From positions 57,207-121,206 of the forward strand of contig NZ_FMAF01000006.1 of NCBI RefSeq assembly GCF_900094565.1: a DNA stretch of 64,000 nucleotides. The letters run 5' to 3'. A program made the position numbers and the translations under genes. The notes below the pieces were generated by a model. It searched no databases, was not told where the DNA came from, and saw only the letters and a list, made by a program, of their open reading frames with translations. Of the stretch, positions 16,891 through 26,600 are shown piece by piece. This DNA is from Martinezella lusitana (GTDB taxonomy: Bacteria; Pseudomonadota; Alphaproteobacteria; Rhizobiales; Rhizobiaceae). How positions within the stretch are numbered: position 1 is the first letter of the stretch; each line of letters begins with the position of its first letter.

Positions 16891-17544
16891 TTATGCTGCG
16901 GACTTCAGGCCCGTATAGAACTGGCGGCCGAAGTTCGCGATCTGCTGGGCCTTGTCTTGCCCATTGACGATGTACCGAGCTCCGACCCAATCGGCCGATC
17001 CCGGTTCGAAATAGTTGGAGAGCTTGTGACCGGTGAAGATGCCATCACGCATGCCGATCACGATGATCTTGGCGGCGATGTCATCGCTCAGAGCGAGATC
17101 GGGATTGCCGACGAGGTCGATGCCGAGGATTTTCGAGAACTTGGCATAGTTGTCGTGGCCTGTAATCTGGACAAAGCCACGTCCGCGATTGCGCCACCCG
17201 TCGCCGCTAGCCTCGTTGCCATTGCCCATACGGTTTGCATAGGCATGGTTGGCGATCCGCTGCGGCTGGCGCGCGTAGGCCGCCGCCTGGCTGGCTGTGA
17301 AGTATTTGGGAAAGGTCGCCCGCAGGCCATCGGCGCTGTAGTTCAGGTTCTCGACAATCGGAACAAAGCTCCCTCCCGTCTCGATCATCGGGGTTGCGAG
17401 GATGTAGGCGACTTGGCGCAGATCCGTGACGTCATTGGCATCCACCGCGTCGAGGATCGCTTCTATGCCATTGACCTGTGTCTGCGAGATCTTTCCACCG
17501 AATACGGGGGATCGCACCGCGTCGAAAAATTTCGATCGGTCCAT
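16891..17544 (-). CDS. Endolysin, glycoside hydrolase family 19-like muramidase/chitinase fold
   Basis: 217 residues from the ATG at 17544, which has GGAG at seven bases. Residues ILATPMIETGGSF (E55 in ETGG as the likely general acid) and WRNRGRGFVQITGHDNY are the two signature blocks of the GH19/lysozyme-like superfamily used by many phages to cleave peptidoglycan. There is no signal peptide, so export would depend on the holin encoded downstream. It is the first gene of the lysis operon (endolysin, lipoprotein, unknown, holin, small peptide, DUF1515-like). Confidence 0.88.
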   Translation of the reverse strand: MDRSKFFDAVRSPVFGGKISQTQVNGIEAILDAVDANDVTDLRQVAYILATPMIETGGSFVPIVENLNYSADGLRATFPKYFTASQAAAYARQPQRIANHAYANRMGNGNEASGDGWRNRGRGFVQITGHDNYAKFSKILGIDLVGNPDLALSDDIAAKIIVIGMRDGIFTGHKLSNYFEPGSADWVGARYIVNGQDKAQQIANFGRQFYTGLKSAA

Positions 17545-17612
17545 TGTTTGCTCCAATAGAAAAGGGCCGCCGAAGCGACCCTTGTTTGATGATATGTCTA
17601 TTAATTACTTGG

Positions 17613-18986
17613 CTATCTTATTGCCAGAGAAACAAGACCAATCGCTAATGTTCTGGGATCGTTACCCCTACCGATGTCTTGCGCTTTCGTAGCCGCAGGA
17701 TAGTTGAATACGACCTCGACGAGGTTTGAGCCTAGCGATAAGCCTATTTTCTTTCTTGAAAAGGTAAAATCGAAAACGGCTGGTCGCCGCATCGTAAGCG
17801 TGTCTCTATTTGCTTCAAGGCGTGACGTTTTCAACTCAACGCCGTTCACGTCAATATTGATGACTTGAGTTCGATGTTGCTCACTCACCATAGGATGAGC
17901 TTCAACAGAAACGGTCCATTCATCGCCGGGCGGCAGATGTAGGAGAAATCCAGATCTTGATCCGCTAGACCAAATTCCCCAAGGATCAGACGAAGACGAC
18001 CATCCGTGCGTCAGATACTGCAACCCGTCGCTTGCGGGGCCGAAGGATATCTTTTTCCGGCGTTCTATTTGAGGAGTGCCGATCGACATTTCTGGCAATG
18101 GTTCGTGTGAACGTGACCCGATGGCAATTACCTGACCCTCGATGAGATTGGGATCAACGGTTGTGATATCCAGTTTAAAGCCAATCCTATGGAACATCTT
18201 CCGTAGGAATATTTCGCTCCACCCGCTTTCGAACCACCCATATTTGCGGGCCACATACACAGATTCTGGGTCTAGCCTCATTCCCCAATAGGGCCACCAA
18301 AGCTTTTGGACGGGCTCAGCGGCCAAAGCTATTTTCCCATCAGATTTCAGAAGCTTCGATATTTTCTCAAGAATTTCCCATGGTTTGATGCCGTGATGTA
18401 GAGATGCGAAAAACATCGCCATATCATAGGAACCGGATTCATCTTGATAATCATCAAAATTGGATTGCACTGCCTTTATGGGGTAGCCGAACCGAGCTGC
18501 CCTTAAATTTATCAACTCCACAAAACTGGGAGTGATATCGACGGAGGTTACGGTAGCGCCGCAATATGCCAGCAATTCCGAAGACATTCCCGCGCCAACG
18601 CCAAGATCCAAGATTCTTGCTGCATCTGGAGGAGACGCAAGACGCAGCGCTATCGCCAATGTTGCAGCATGGCGGCTTACTGATCTTATATCGGTTGAAT
18701 TGTACGGATTGACCCCGGCGGCATTATCCTGGACCACCACCGGCACAATCTCATTTTCTAGCTGGTCTATACCGCGCCCAGTCAACTCCATGTGCAAGTT
18801 AAGTTGCTGACGCAAAAACTCCTCAGAAAATGGATCCAATGTGATATCGACAACAGTTTCGTAGGTGAGTTCAAAATCACTTACAAATTCCAGCCAACCC
18901 GGCTTGTGCACCCCTCCGAATCTATCGTCAACGTCTTTGACGTATCGATCTATCTGGGATGAGTGAATTTTCCCTATGGTTTTCAT
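17613..18986 (-). CDS. SAM-dependent methyltransferase with C-terminal beta domain; prophage cargo gene
   Basis: 457 residues. A class I methyltransferase domain spans about 100-270: motif I ILDLGVGAGMSSELLAYCGA, then VTSVDITPSF (acidic loop) and AMFFASLHHGIKPWEIL. The C-terminal 170 residues look like a beta-sandwich (GWSSSSDPWGIWSSGSRSG, then LHLPPGDEWTVSV), a module often joined to enzymes acting on surface sugars. The base composition is more AT-rich than the flanking phage genes, and an AT-rich inverted repeat separates it from the tail-fibre gene. These features fit a lysogenic-conversion gene that might modify host polysaccharide; the substrate is not known. Confidence 0.7.
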   Translation of the reverse strand: MKTIGKIHSSQIDRYVKDVDDRFGGVHKPGWLEFVSDFELTYETVVDITLDPFSEEFLRQQLNLHMELTGRGIDQLENEIVPVVVQDNAAGVNPYNSTDIRSVSRHAATLAIALRLASPPDAARILDLGVGAGMSSELLAYCGATVTSVDITPSFVELINLRAARFGYPIKAVQSNFDDYQDESGSYDMAMFFASLHHGIKPWEILEKISKLLKSDGKIALAAEPVQKLWWPYWGMRLDPESVYVARKYGWFESGWSEIFLRKMFHRIGFKLDITTVDPNLIEGQVIAIGSRSHEPLPEMSIGTPQIERRKKISFGPASDGLQYLTHGWSSSSDPWGIWSSGSRSGFLLHLPPGDEWTVSVEAHPMVSEQHRTQVINIDVNGVELKTSRLEANRDTLTMRRPAVFDFTFSRKKIGLSLGSNLVEVVFNYPAATKAQDIGRGNDPRTLAIGLVSLAIR

Positions 18987-19020
18987 GCTGCCCCCGTTAA
19001 ATGCACGAGAACATATGAAA

Positions 19021-19053
19021 ATCTAAAATACCCGGCAAGATTATATTTTAGAT
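19021..19053. repeat. Perfect 10-bp AT-rich inverted repeat
   Basis: ATCTAAAATA, a 13-base spacer, then TATTTTAGAT, between the end of the tail-fibre gene and the start of the cargo methyltransferase. It could be a terminator-like hairpin, or an operator at the boundary of an independently expressed cargo gene. Confidence 0.55.
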
Positions 19054-19094
19054 GAGGCGGAAGAAGCCATTCGTGAATTCTTCCGCCATAATTT

Positions 19095-21560
19095 CTACTG
19101 CATACAGATATAATTGACCTGATTGATTGAGGACGAATTAATTTGTACCGAAGTGGTTGAAATCGCGGTGACCGTCAGATTGCCTGGGGTCGTGGTGCCT
19201 TGAGCAGTCAAAACACAATGAGGAGAAGTTGCCCAACTTTTTGCAAAAACAACAGAACATGTTCCGGTTGCTGATAGCACAACAGTACCGGCGTTGTCGC
19301 TTCCCGATATAGTCGCGCTCCCGCAGCCGCTTAGAGTTGGGATTGTTCCTAGATTTCCAGCAAAGTGACCGCTGGTGCCGAGATCACTTGATACTTTCAG
19401 TGCGGTGGACGTGTGATCCCAGTTGATCGTTGCGCCTGCGCCACCGCCGCCACTATTCGTGCCTTGAAATTGCATGGACATGCTGTCTTGACTAGCGCCG
19501 GCCGCAACTGCGTTCACCTGAATAGCATTCCCAGAAATCGTGCCGGTATTAATCCATAACCCATATTGCCACTTGCCAACAGCGGCGTCGATTTCCAGTG
19601 CGTGGGAAGTGTAGCCAGTATTCGGAGTTCCCCATAACGCGCCGGTAATGAGAGCCCCGTTGATGAGTCCGTTAACTGACCCGCCCCCAGAAGTTGCTGC
19701 ATAGTTCACATCGACTTCGATACCGCGTACATTTGCGTGCGTGCCTGTGTTTGTAGCGCATGTCATCAGCGGACAATTATTGCCAACAAAGTTGCCGCCC
19801 CACGCATTAGCGGTTCCAGTCGAGTTGTTGGTCAATGCCTGGCCGAACGCGCCGACAGCGTTGAATGTAGTCGACGCTGTAATGGCATGACCAGCAACGC
19901 CCGCACCTATGGAATTCGTGTTCGTTGTGGTCGATGCAGGTATATTGACGCAACCAGATATCGCATTTACGACACCTAGCGTATTTGCGCCGAATTCCAG
20001 CGTGTTAGGGCATGTCGTCCCAACAGCGTTGCGCCATGAGTCATAAACGGTATTGAGAGTAGCAAAATTTGGTCCTGCATCAGTTCCAATTACAGCATTG
20101 TTACCAGAGAATGTCTGGGTTCCAGACCATGTATTTATGCCGTTTAGGAACGGCAGATTTGCTCCACTCGTACCTGTATTCTGAGTTGCCGCAGTGCCGA
20201 GTCCTAAGTTTGTCCGAGCAGCGGAAGCAGTCGCCGCGTTCGTCCCCCCTTGAGAGATAGGGATGACACCGCCGACAAGCGTCGGCTTCGTTGCAAGTCC
20301 AGTATCGACATATGCAGTCGTTGCAATCTTGGTGGAATTATCGGCCTGCGTCTGTGTCGGCGCGGTCGGAGAGCCGGTAAGAGCCGGAGAGACGGCGAGA
20401 ACGTTGTTCCCCGTCCCCGTGTTGGTCACACTCACCAGATTTTTGCTGGCATCTGTTGCGACTGCACTCGAAGCGGTCAGGCCTGAGAGATTGAGGGATG
20501 TGCCAGACGCGGCCCCAAGAACCGGGGTGACAAACGTGGGCGATGTCGCAAAAACGGCAGATCCTGTTCCCGTTTCATCCGTGATAGCGGCGGCAAGATT
20601 AGCGCTGTTCGGCGTCCCCAGAAACGTTGCAACGCCCGTCCCCAACCCGCTTACGCCCGAGGCGATAGGTAGTCCTGTTGCATTCGTCAAAGTGGCAGCG
20701 GAAGGCGTGCCAAGATTCGGCGTAACCAACACAGGGGATGTGGCCAAAGCCACGCTTCCAGATCCCGTTACCGCAGTGATGCCGATTCCGTTGATCTGGA
20801 GGATATTTCCCGTGGCGGCCGTATTAAACGTCTTATTGGTAAAGGCGTCAGTCGTTGCTTTTCCAACGAGCGTATCCGTGGCAGCAGGCAGAGTAAGCGC
20901 TCCCGAGGCTACAGACGTAGCCTGGAGGGTTGTCGCTCCGGAAGTGGACCCATTGAATGTTGCGTTGCCAATTACTACCGGATTTGTGAGAGAAGGATTC
21001 CCAAGGGTTGCTCCGGTAATAGTTGGGCTTGTAAGCGTCTTGTTTGTCAGCGTCTGGGTATCGGTTGTGCCGACTAGAAGGCCAGACCCCGGAAAGGTTT
21101 CAATTGTGCCATTTATCTGGAATGGGCCGGTGAAATTTGACGTACCGGAATATGTGCCGGTCCCCGTAACTGTAGGCCCGGAAATGGTCGGAGCGGTAAG
21201 AGTTTTATTCGTAAGCGTTTGGATATCAGTCGTGCCAGCGATGATCCCGGAACCGGGAAATGTCTGCGCAACGCCTCCAACCGTAAATATCCCGGTAAAC
21301 GTCGGCCCCGATATAGCCGGCGATGTTAATGTTTTATTTGTGAGGGTGTCAGTGGTGTTCTTGCCGACCAAGGTATCAGTTGCAGACGGAAGCGTGAGCG
21401 TTCCAGAGGCAACCGAATTCGACTGCAAAACTGTCTGACCCGATGTGGGGCCGACGAAAATGGCAGATCCAAGCTTCGGGCTGGGATACGTCTGTGCAAA
21501 AACCGAAGACGAGAGCGCGAGCGAAAGCGCAATCCCTATCGCATAGCGAAGAAATCTCAT
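19095..21560 (-). CDS. Tail-fibre-like protein with N-terminal signal peptide and NKTLTSP repeats
   Basis: 821 residues. The N-terminal half has at least five copies of a TDTLTNKTLTSPTISGPTF-like repeat alternating with TFPGSGxxxGTTD, a pattern common in phage tail-fibre and collar proteins. The C-terminal half is rich in Gly, Ser, Thr and Asn and ends in a small cysteine-containing domain (CGSATISGSDNAGTVVLSAT...INQVNYICMQ), a likely receptor tip or intramolecular trimerisation region. Unusually, the first 22 residues (MRFLRYAIGIALSLALSSSVFAQ) form a textbook Sec signal peptide. An AGGA ribosome site precedes the ATG. It follows two smaller fibre genes in the same operon. Confidence 0.75.
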   Translation of the reverse strand: MRFLRYAIGIALSLALSSSVFAQTYPSPKLGSAIFVGPTSGQTVLQSNSVASGTLTLPSATDTLVGKNTTDTLTNKTLTSPAISGPTFTGIFTVGGVAQTFPGSGIIAGTTDIQTLTNKTLTAPTISGPTVTGTGTYSGTSNFTGPFQINGTIETFPGSGLLVGTTDTQTLTNKTLTSPTITGATLGNPSLTNPVVIGNATFNGSTSGATTLQATSVASGALTLPAATDTLVGKATTDAFTNKTFNTAATGNILQINGIGITAVTGSGSVALATSPVLVTPNLGTPSAATLTNATGLPIASGVSGLGTGVATFLGTPNSANLAAAITDETGTGSAVFATSPTFVTPVLGAASGTSLNLSGLTASSAVATDASKNLVSVTNTGTGNNVLAVSPALTGSPTAPTQTQADNSTKIATTAYVDTGLATKPTLVGGVIPISQGGTNAATASAARTNLGLGTAATQNTGTSGANLPFLNGINTWSGTQTFSGNNAVIGTDAGPNFATLNTVYDSWRNAVGTTCPNTLEFGANTLGVVNAISGCVNIPASTTTNTNSIGAGVAGHAITASTTFNAVGAFGQALTNNSTGTANAWGGNFVGNNCPLMTCATNTGTHANVRGIEVDVNYAATSGGGSVNGLINGALITGALWGTPNTGYTSHALEIDAAVGKWQYGLWINTGTISGNAIQVNAVAAGASQDSMSMQFQGTNSGGGGAGATINWDHTSTALKVSSDLGTSGHFAGNLGTIPTLSGCGSATISGSDNAGTVVLSATGTCSVVFAKSWATSPHCVLTAQGTTTPGNLTVTAISTTSVQINSSSINQVNYICMQ

Positions 21561-21583
21561 GTGTTGTCCTAGCTTTTAAGGGA

Positions 21584-22042
21584 TTAGCTGTAGGTAAGAA
21601 TCCCGCCGTTCAACCAAAGTGTCGGCGTGACAATGGGAGCGGTCGGAAGATTGGCGATGATGGAGGTCAGGAATGCAACGGCGCTCAGATTGGTCGCGCT
21701 GGTAATTCTTCCCTTGGCATCGACCGTTATCGTAAGGAAATGAGTGCTGTCGCCATAGGTCGCAGCCGTAACCGCAGTGTTCGGCAATGATAGGACCAAT
21801 GAGGCGCCGGCGCCGTTATCCGTGATCGTTACATCTGAGGTGACGGATTCCAAGAGACGGGCATTCGGTAGCGTTGTGGGCACTGCCACTACGAAGGGAG
21901 ACGTTGCATTGAAATTAGACAGATCTGTCGAAGATATCTTCTCCGTAACGTACCCAGAACCCGTGTCTTTCGCGATAGGAACCCATTCCGTGCCATCGAG
22001 AGATACGGCCGGCGGCAGATTATTGATTGTGATCGTTGCCAT
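21584..22042 (-). CDS. Small tail-fibre-associated phage protein
   Basis: 152 residues from ATG 22042, two bases after the stop of the upstream collar/fibre gene. Sequences such as VPIAKDTGSGYVTEKISSTDL and ITVDAKGRITSATNLSAVAF are typical of baseplate or fibre proteins in phages. It probably belongs to the distal fibre with the proteins on either side. No enzymatic motif is visible. Confidence 0.65.
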   Translation of the reverse strand: MATITINNLPPAVSLDGTEWVPIAKDTGSGYVTEKISSTDLSNFNATSPFVVAVPTTLPNARLLESVTSDVTITDNGAGASLVLSLPNTAVTAATYGDSTHFLTITVDAKGRITSATNLSAVAFLTSIIANLPTAPIVTPTLWLNGGILTYS

Positions 22043-22044
22043 GA

Positions 22045-22938
22045 TCAGGATGCCCTCTGAACCATGGTAAAGGTCGTAGATCCGTCGAGTTCGCCTCGAG
22101 CCAACCAATTCCCCGCCAATTGTGACCCGCCTCCTGCCAGCGTATAGCGCCGATTATCGACGGCACTCAAAAACACCGGAACAAGAGCACATCTATTTGC
22201 GGCCCCCTGCGCCATAACAACGGTTCCAATGGGGAAAGTTGTCGTGTTGACATCTTGAGATTGAGAGGGCGCAGCCGTGCCGATCGTATTGATGGCCTGC
22301 GATGTCCGGAGCGGGGTCATGATGGCGCTATTATCTGTTCCAGCCTGCGCTTGGGGCTGAGAAGCGATGCGTGCTGTTGTCTGTTGAGTTGTCCGAAGTG
22401 GTGTATTGTAGACTGTATTGTCTGTCCCCGCCTCCGCTTCTGACTGCGTTGCTATGATAGGAGGGGTAGTCCCGCTATCAACCAGAACCTTTCCAGACGT
22501 CCCGGAGAACATCGGAAGATTTCCATTTGGCGCCCCATCAGGACCATGAACATCGGGGGTCCCGAAGAAGCCAGTCGTATTGCAGGTATAATAGGCACCA
22601 GTTCCCTGCTGGACTACGATCGAAGCCGCACCGCCGTTTGACAGGGTGACGGAAAATGCGCCGCTGGTTACATTCGCGATTAAATATGTCCTGCCAATAT
22701 TCGGGAAAATGATACTGACGTTCGCAGTAAGCGTTCCGGACAGAACGATGATGGAGTTCTGCGCTTGCGTCGTGGTCAGCGTCACATTGATATTTGTAAG
22801 GGGAAGCAACAACGTTCCACCGAGAGCGTTATCGATAATCGAAAAGACATTGTTGTTGAGATTCTGACCCCAAACATTGGTGTCTTCTCCTGTTGCTTGA
22901 AGCTCAAGATGAAGATTCGGAGTAAACGTTGATGGCAC
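22045..22938 (-). CDS. Tail-fibre/collar-like protein
   Basis: 297 residues from a GTG start at 22938, preceded by GGGAGAA; the longer open frame overlaps the upstream HNH gene. It begins with TPNLHLELQATGEDTNVWG, a phage adaptor-like segment that often attaches fibres to the tail. Two repeats (QSEAEAGTDNTVYNTPLRTT and QPQAQAGTDNSAIMTPLRTS) are the standard tail-collar repeat. The C-terminus has the GNWLARG motif seen in phage fibre proteins. Confidence 0.72.
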   Translation of the reverse strand: MPSTFTPNLHLELQATGEDTNVWGQNLNNNVFSIIDNALGGTLLLPLTNINVTLTTTQAQNSIIVLSGTLTANVSIIFPNIGRTYLIANVTSGAFSVTLSNGGAASIVVQQGTGAYYTCNTTGFFGTPDVHGPDGAPNGNLPMFSGTSGKVLVDSGTTPPIIATQSEAEAGTDNTVYNTPLRTTQQTTARIASQPQAQAGTDNSAIMTPLRTSQAINTIGTAAPSQSQDVNTTTFPIGTVVMAQGAANRCALVPVFLSAVDNRRYTLAGGGSQLAGNWLARGELDGSTTFTMVQRAS

Positions 22939-23005
22939 GGCTATTCTCCCAAAGAAAAAGCGCCTTGAAAGGCGCCTTGGAATGTCTAGAACTAGATAAC
23001 GATGC

Positions 23006-23590
23006 TTATTCGAGCCATGCCCATCTCTCGCCATTCTGGATACGGCTTATAGTTGTCTGGCTTATTCCAAATCTCGCCACTAGATTGGCTTGAGGAACTT
23101 TTCCTCTCAGCGAGCGTATCTCAAGGGCGATTTTCTCGGTTATCTTAGAGCCTCCATGCGCCGAGCCTCGAAGGCGAGTCCCATGAATAAGCATATCTGC
23201 CTTATTCTCGGTCGACGTCTTCCAAGAGAGATGACGTTTGGTAACGCAGCCGAGATGGCCTTTCCCGCATGAGTGCGCTGCTTCATGAGTTGGCGTCGGT
23301 GGAGCACCGTGAACGTGCTCGCAAACCACGCGACTGGCTAAGCACGAATTTCCGTCGACCCTTACTAATCCATATCCATTAGACATCCGGCCGAATGGCC
23401 AGAGGAGACATTCGTCACCATCATAAGAGAGAACAATTTCATGGATATATCTTATTGGATTCCTTGGCGTTGTGCCACTAACGAGTGGATCTCCATGCTT
23501 TCTTAACCGTTGCCAATGTTTGTTGCAAAGCTTGCGGCCATAATAACGATTGCCACAACCATGTATCGAACATACACGTAAATTAGCCAT
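23006..23590 (-). CDS. Free-standing HNH homing endonuclease
   Basis: 194 residues from ATG 23590, with GAGG six bases upstream. Residues near the start hold a zinc-knuckle-like cysteine/histidine set (CSIHGCGNRYYGRKLCNKHW). The middle carries EAAHSCGKGHLGCVTKRHL, an HNH-type catalytic core as in phage HNH_3 enzymes, and the C-terminus is a resolvase-type helix-turn-helix (VPQANLVARFGISQTTISRI). It stands between the large virion protein and tail-fibre genes, a usual place for selfish mobile genes that home into phage late operons. Confidence 0.8.
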   Translation of the reverse strand: MANLRVCSIHGCGNRYYGRKLCNKHWQRLRKHGDPLVSGTTPRNPIRYIHEIVLSYDGDECLLWPFGRMSNGYGLVRVDGNSCLASRVVCEHVHGAPPTPTHEAAHSCGKGHLGCVTKRHLSWKTSTENKADMLIHGTRLRGSAHGGSKITEKIALEIRSLRGKVPQANLVARFGISQTTISRIQNGERWAWLE

Positions 23591-23690
23591 ATCGAACCTC
23601 ATGCGTTCGGTTTCGGTTAGGTCGCGCTTGGTGTTGGTAGCACCTTGCGCGGCCGTCTTTTTGTATAACGATAACAGATAATTAGATAAT

Positions 23691-26600
23691 TCAGTGAGTT
23701 TTCTGGTTGTCGGCGTTATTAATCCCCGAAAACATTGCCAAGCGCTTCAGTTTCGATGCCAGGGTTAGTTCCGATCCTGTATCGAGCCGTTTTGGGGCCT
23801 TCATCATCAGCGTCTTGGCGAGATCAGGATTAAGCATCGCATCTCGGATGAGATCGTTGACGTTTCTAATCCCCGCTTCACGCATGCTGCCAAGAACGTG
23901 GCCACCGATGAAACCAGCTACGGTTCCAAGAGGACCGCCACTGAGAAACCCAGCACCACTGCCAACGGCATGCGTCACGAATTTTCCAAGCAATGAGCTT
24001 TTCATGTCGTGGGCATTTATAGCTGCTAAGTCTTGAGCCGTATTCGAGCCGCCTGGCAGTTTCGATGAAGCGATAGAGCGATTGGCGCGCTTCAAATCCT
24101 GCGCCACGGCACGCATCGTATTCAACTCATCATCATTGAAAACCTGACGAAGCGTCGTGAAGTTTTTTCCAAGGAAGGACTGAAAAGCATCTGATTTTAT
24201 GAGATTTCGCCCCGATGTCGCTGCCTCTGTATTGGAGACGAGCTTGCTCTCCATATACTCGACAATCGACTTTCGCAGACCAGCGATAGCATCGGGATTC
24301 TTTTGTGCTTCCTGAGCAAGCACTCGCATCTGCTGGACACTGTCATTGCGCCCGAAGATAGAACCGACCGTGCGCACCACGTCCGCCGGATCATCAACCT
24401 TCAGAAGCTTGCCGACAGCTCCCTTCTGGTAGGCGTCGAGAACGTCCTTGCGCTGCGCTGCTACAGAAGCCAAATTATCTGCCGCCTTGGAAGCAGTCAT
24501 GAACTTGGCCTGTAGATCCGGAATTGCCCGCAGGGCGCCAGAGTGCGTCTTCTGCCACGCCTCGAACTTAGCGGGGTCCAACGTACCATCAGGACGAGCC
24601 GCGCTCTTCCTGAGGCTATCTGCGGCATAATCTGAGAGAAGCTTATCGGCCTTGTCTTTGCCGACCAGTTCGCGCAAGTCGTTGACCGCGCCAAAACCCT
24701 TTTCACCGGTCGAGAAATAGCGATCGGGAAGAACGCCGGATGCGGTTTCTGGATTGAAATTCTCGAAGCGCTGCAGACCTTCGGCCGCGCGGCTCGCACC
24801 TTCAAACCGAGCGATCGTCCCTGGCGCTGCCTGTTCCAAGGCCTGAAGAGCCGGCGCATGTTGTGCGCGCCACTGATTGAAGATTTTCGATGTAATGACG
24901 CCTTGCGGAGCACGCTCACGAAGAGAGGCTGCGGCCATGTTTCTGACTGCATCCACGGCTTCAGGACTGCCTTTTGCAGCAGTGAGAGCAGAGCGAACCG
25001 TGTCAGCACCAGCGTTACCGGGCTTCCAGATCGATGATGTCACGCCTGCAGACGGCATCATATATGGCTGTGTCGAGCCTGGGCGCTGGAGGATTTGAGA
25101 AACAGGCTTGGCGCCGAAGGTCTGTTTGCGATCGGTTGTAGCAGCCGTCGCCTTTTTCAGACGCGCTGCTGATTCCTCATCGACAAGAGATCCCTGACTT
25201 GGTGTAGATCCCGAAGGTCTGCCAGCTTGGCTTCCCGCTTGGCTTCCTGCTCCCATTTCGCCAGGAAGTACTTCTGCTCGTCCAGTGGAAGATTCTCCAA
25301 AATCTGGAGCAAATTCTGAAGATCTGGCTGTAGCGGAGCGTTTTGCATCCATTTTCCCTTGGACTTCACGAGCCCATCGCTGGATGGTCGTTTCCTGCGG
25401 ACTCATTGCTCCTGTAGAAACCGCCTGCTGTTCCTGAGCGGCTTTCTGAGCAATGCTGTCTGATATAGCGTTCTCGACGGCTCCTCGCAACTGTGTGAGC
25501 CGTCCATAAGCCGGCTGATTTGGCGATAATGGTGAATTTGCATCGCGCATGGCTTGGGAAATGGCACTACGGAGATTGACGAGGCGCTGGAAAGGCAGAG
25601 TTTGGCCGTAATTGGAGATGACCTTCGAAAGCTCAGATTCCACGGGAGCCATCCCAATGCCTGCTTCTGGACCCATATCGCCATAGATGCGCTGTGCGGC
25701 CTGCTTCAGCGGCGAAGTGACCGTGATCAGTTTTCCATCGGGATCCACGGCGCTCCAAAGTTGCCGTTCGCGTGCTTTCGTGGCATCAAGCTGATTCTGG
25801 ATAGCTGTGCGCGCCTGTTCCCCCAAAACTTCTGGACGACCACCTCCTAGCCCTTCGGTCGCCGTACGAGCAGTATTTGTTGCAGATTCGATCTGCGGGT
25901 TGACGAGACCCTTGATATCCTCGCCGTATGCCTCAGGCGAACGACCGCCGCCCGTGGCGTCCAATTCATTCCGCGCCCAATTCTGGGCAAAGTCGTGCGT
26001 GAGCTGCGTTTCATTGTCGATCTGCTGGAGCTGATCACGAAAGAACCCTGAAACTGCCTCGGGATGGCCTTCAGACTGAATATTCGAGAGCGCATCAAGG
26101 CGAGCGGCATTCTGTTCACCACGCAGGCCCTGAAACTGTTCTGGATTCTTGGTAGCAACGGCACGCTCCATCGTTCCCAGACCGGGATCACCAGTCAACT
26201 GGAACGTGGTCGGGTTGGAGCCGGGAACGATATTGCGCGGCGCGGTATCGATCGCGTTGATTGCCTCATCCGGATTGGACGCTGCTTCACGCAATGCGGT
26301 TCCAGCCATGCGTTGCTGACCGCCTTCAGTGAGCGGAGAAGCATAATCAACAGCGGCGCGCGCGCCAGACCCTACAATCTTCGGAATCGAGGCAACGGCT
26401 TCGCCAGCCATGCCGCCGCCGACCCCGCCGAGCAGAGAGGCCAACGGCTTATATTTCTCCGGAACAGCCTCTGCAGCCGTCTGCGATGCTGCACCTGATA
26501 CGGTACCGACACCAAGAGCCTTTGCCGCGGATCCGATCTTGCCGCCCATCAGTTCCGGCGCAACCATCATCGATCCGAATTCACCGGCAGTTCGGGCAAT

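Noticed and set aside
20263..21438. A 391-codon plus-strand open frame
   Set aside because: It mirrors the repeats of the tail-fibre gene; its own repeats are reverse translations of NKTLTSP units.
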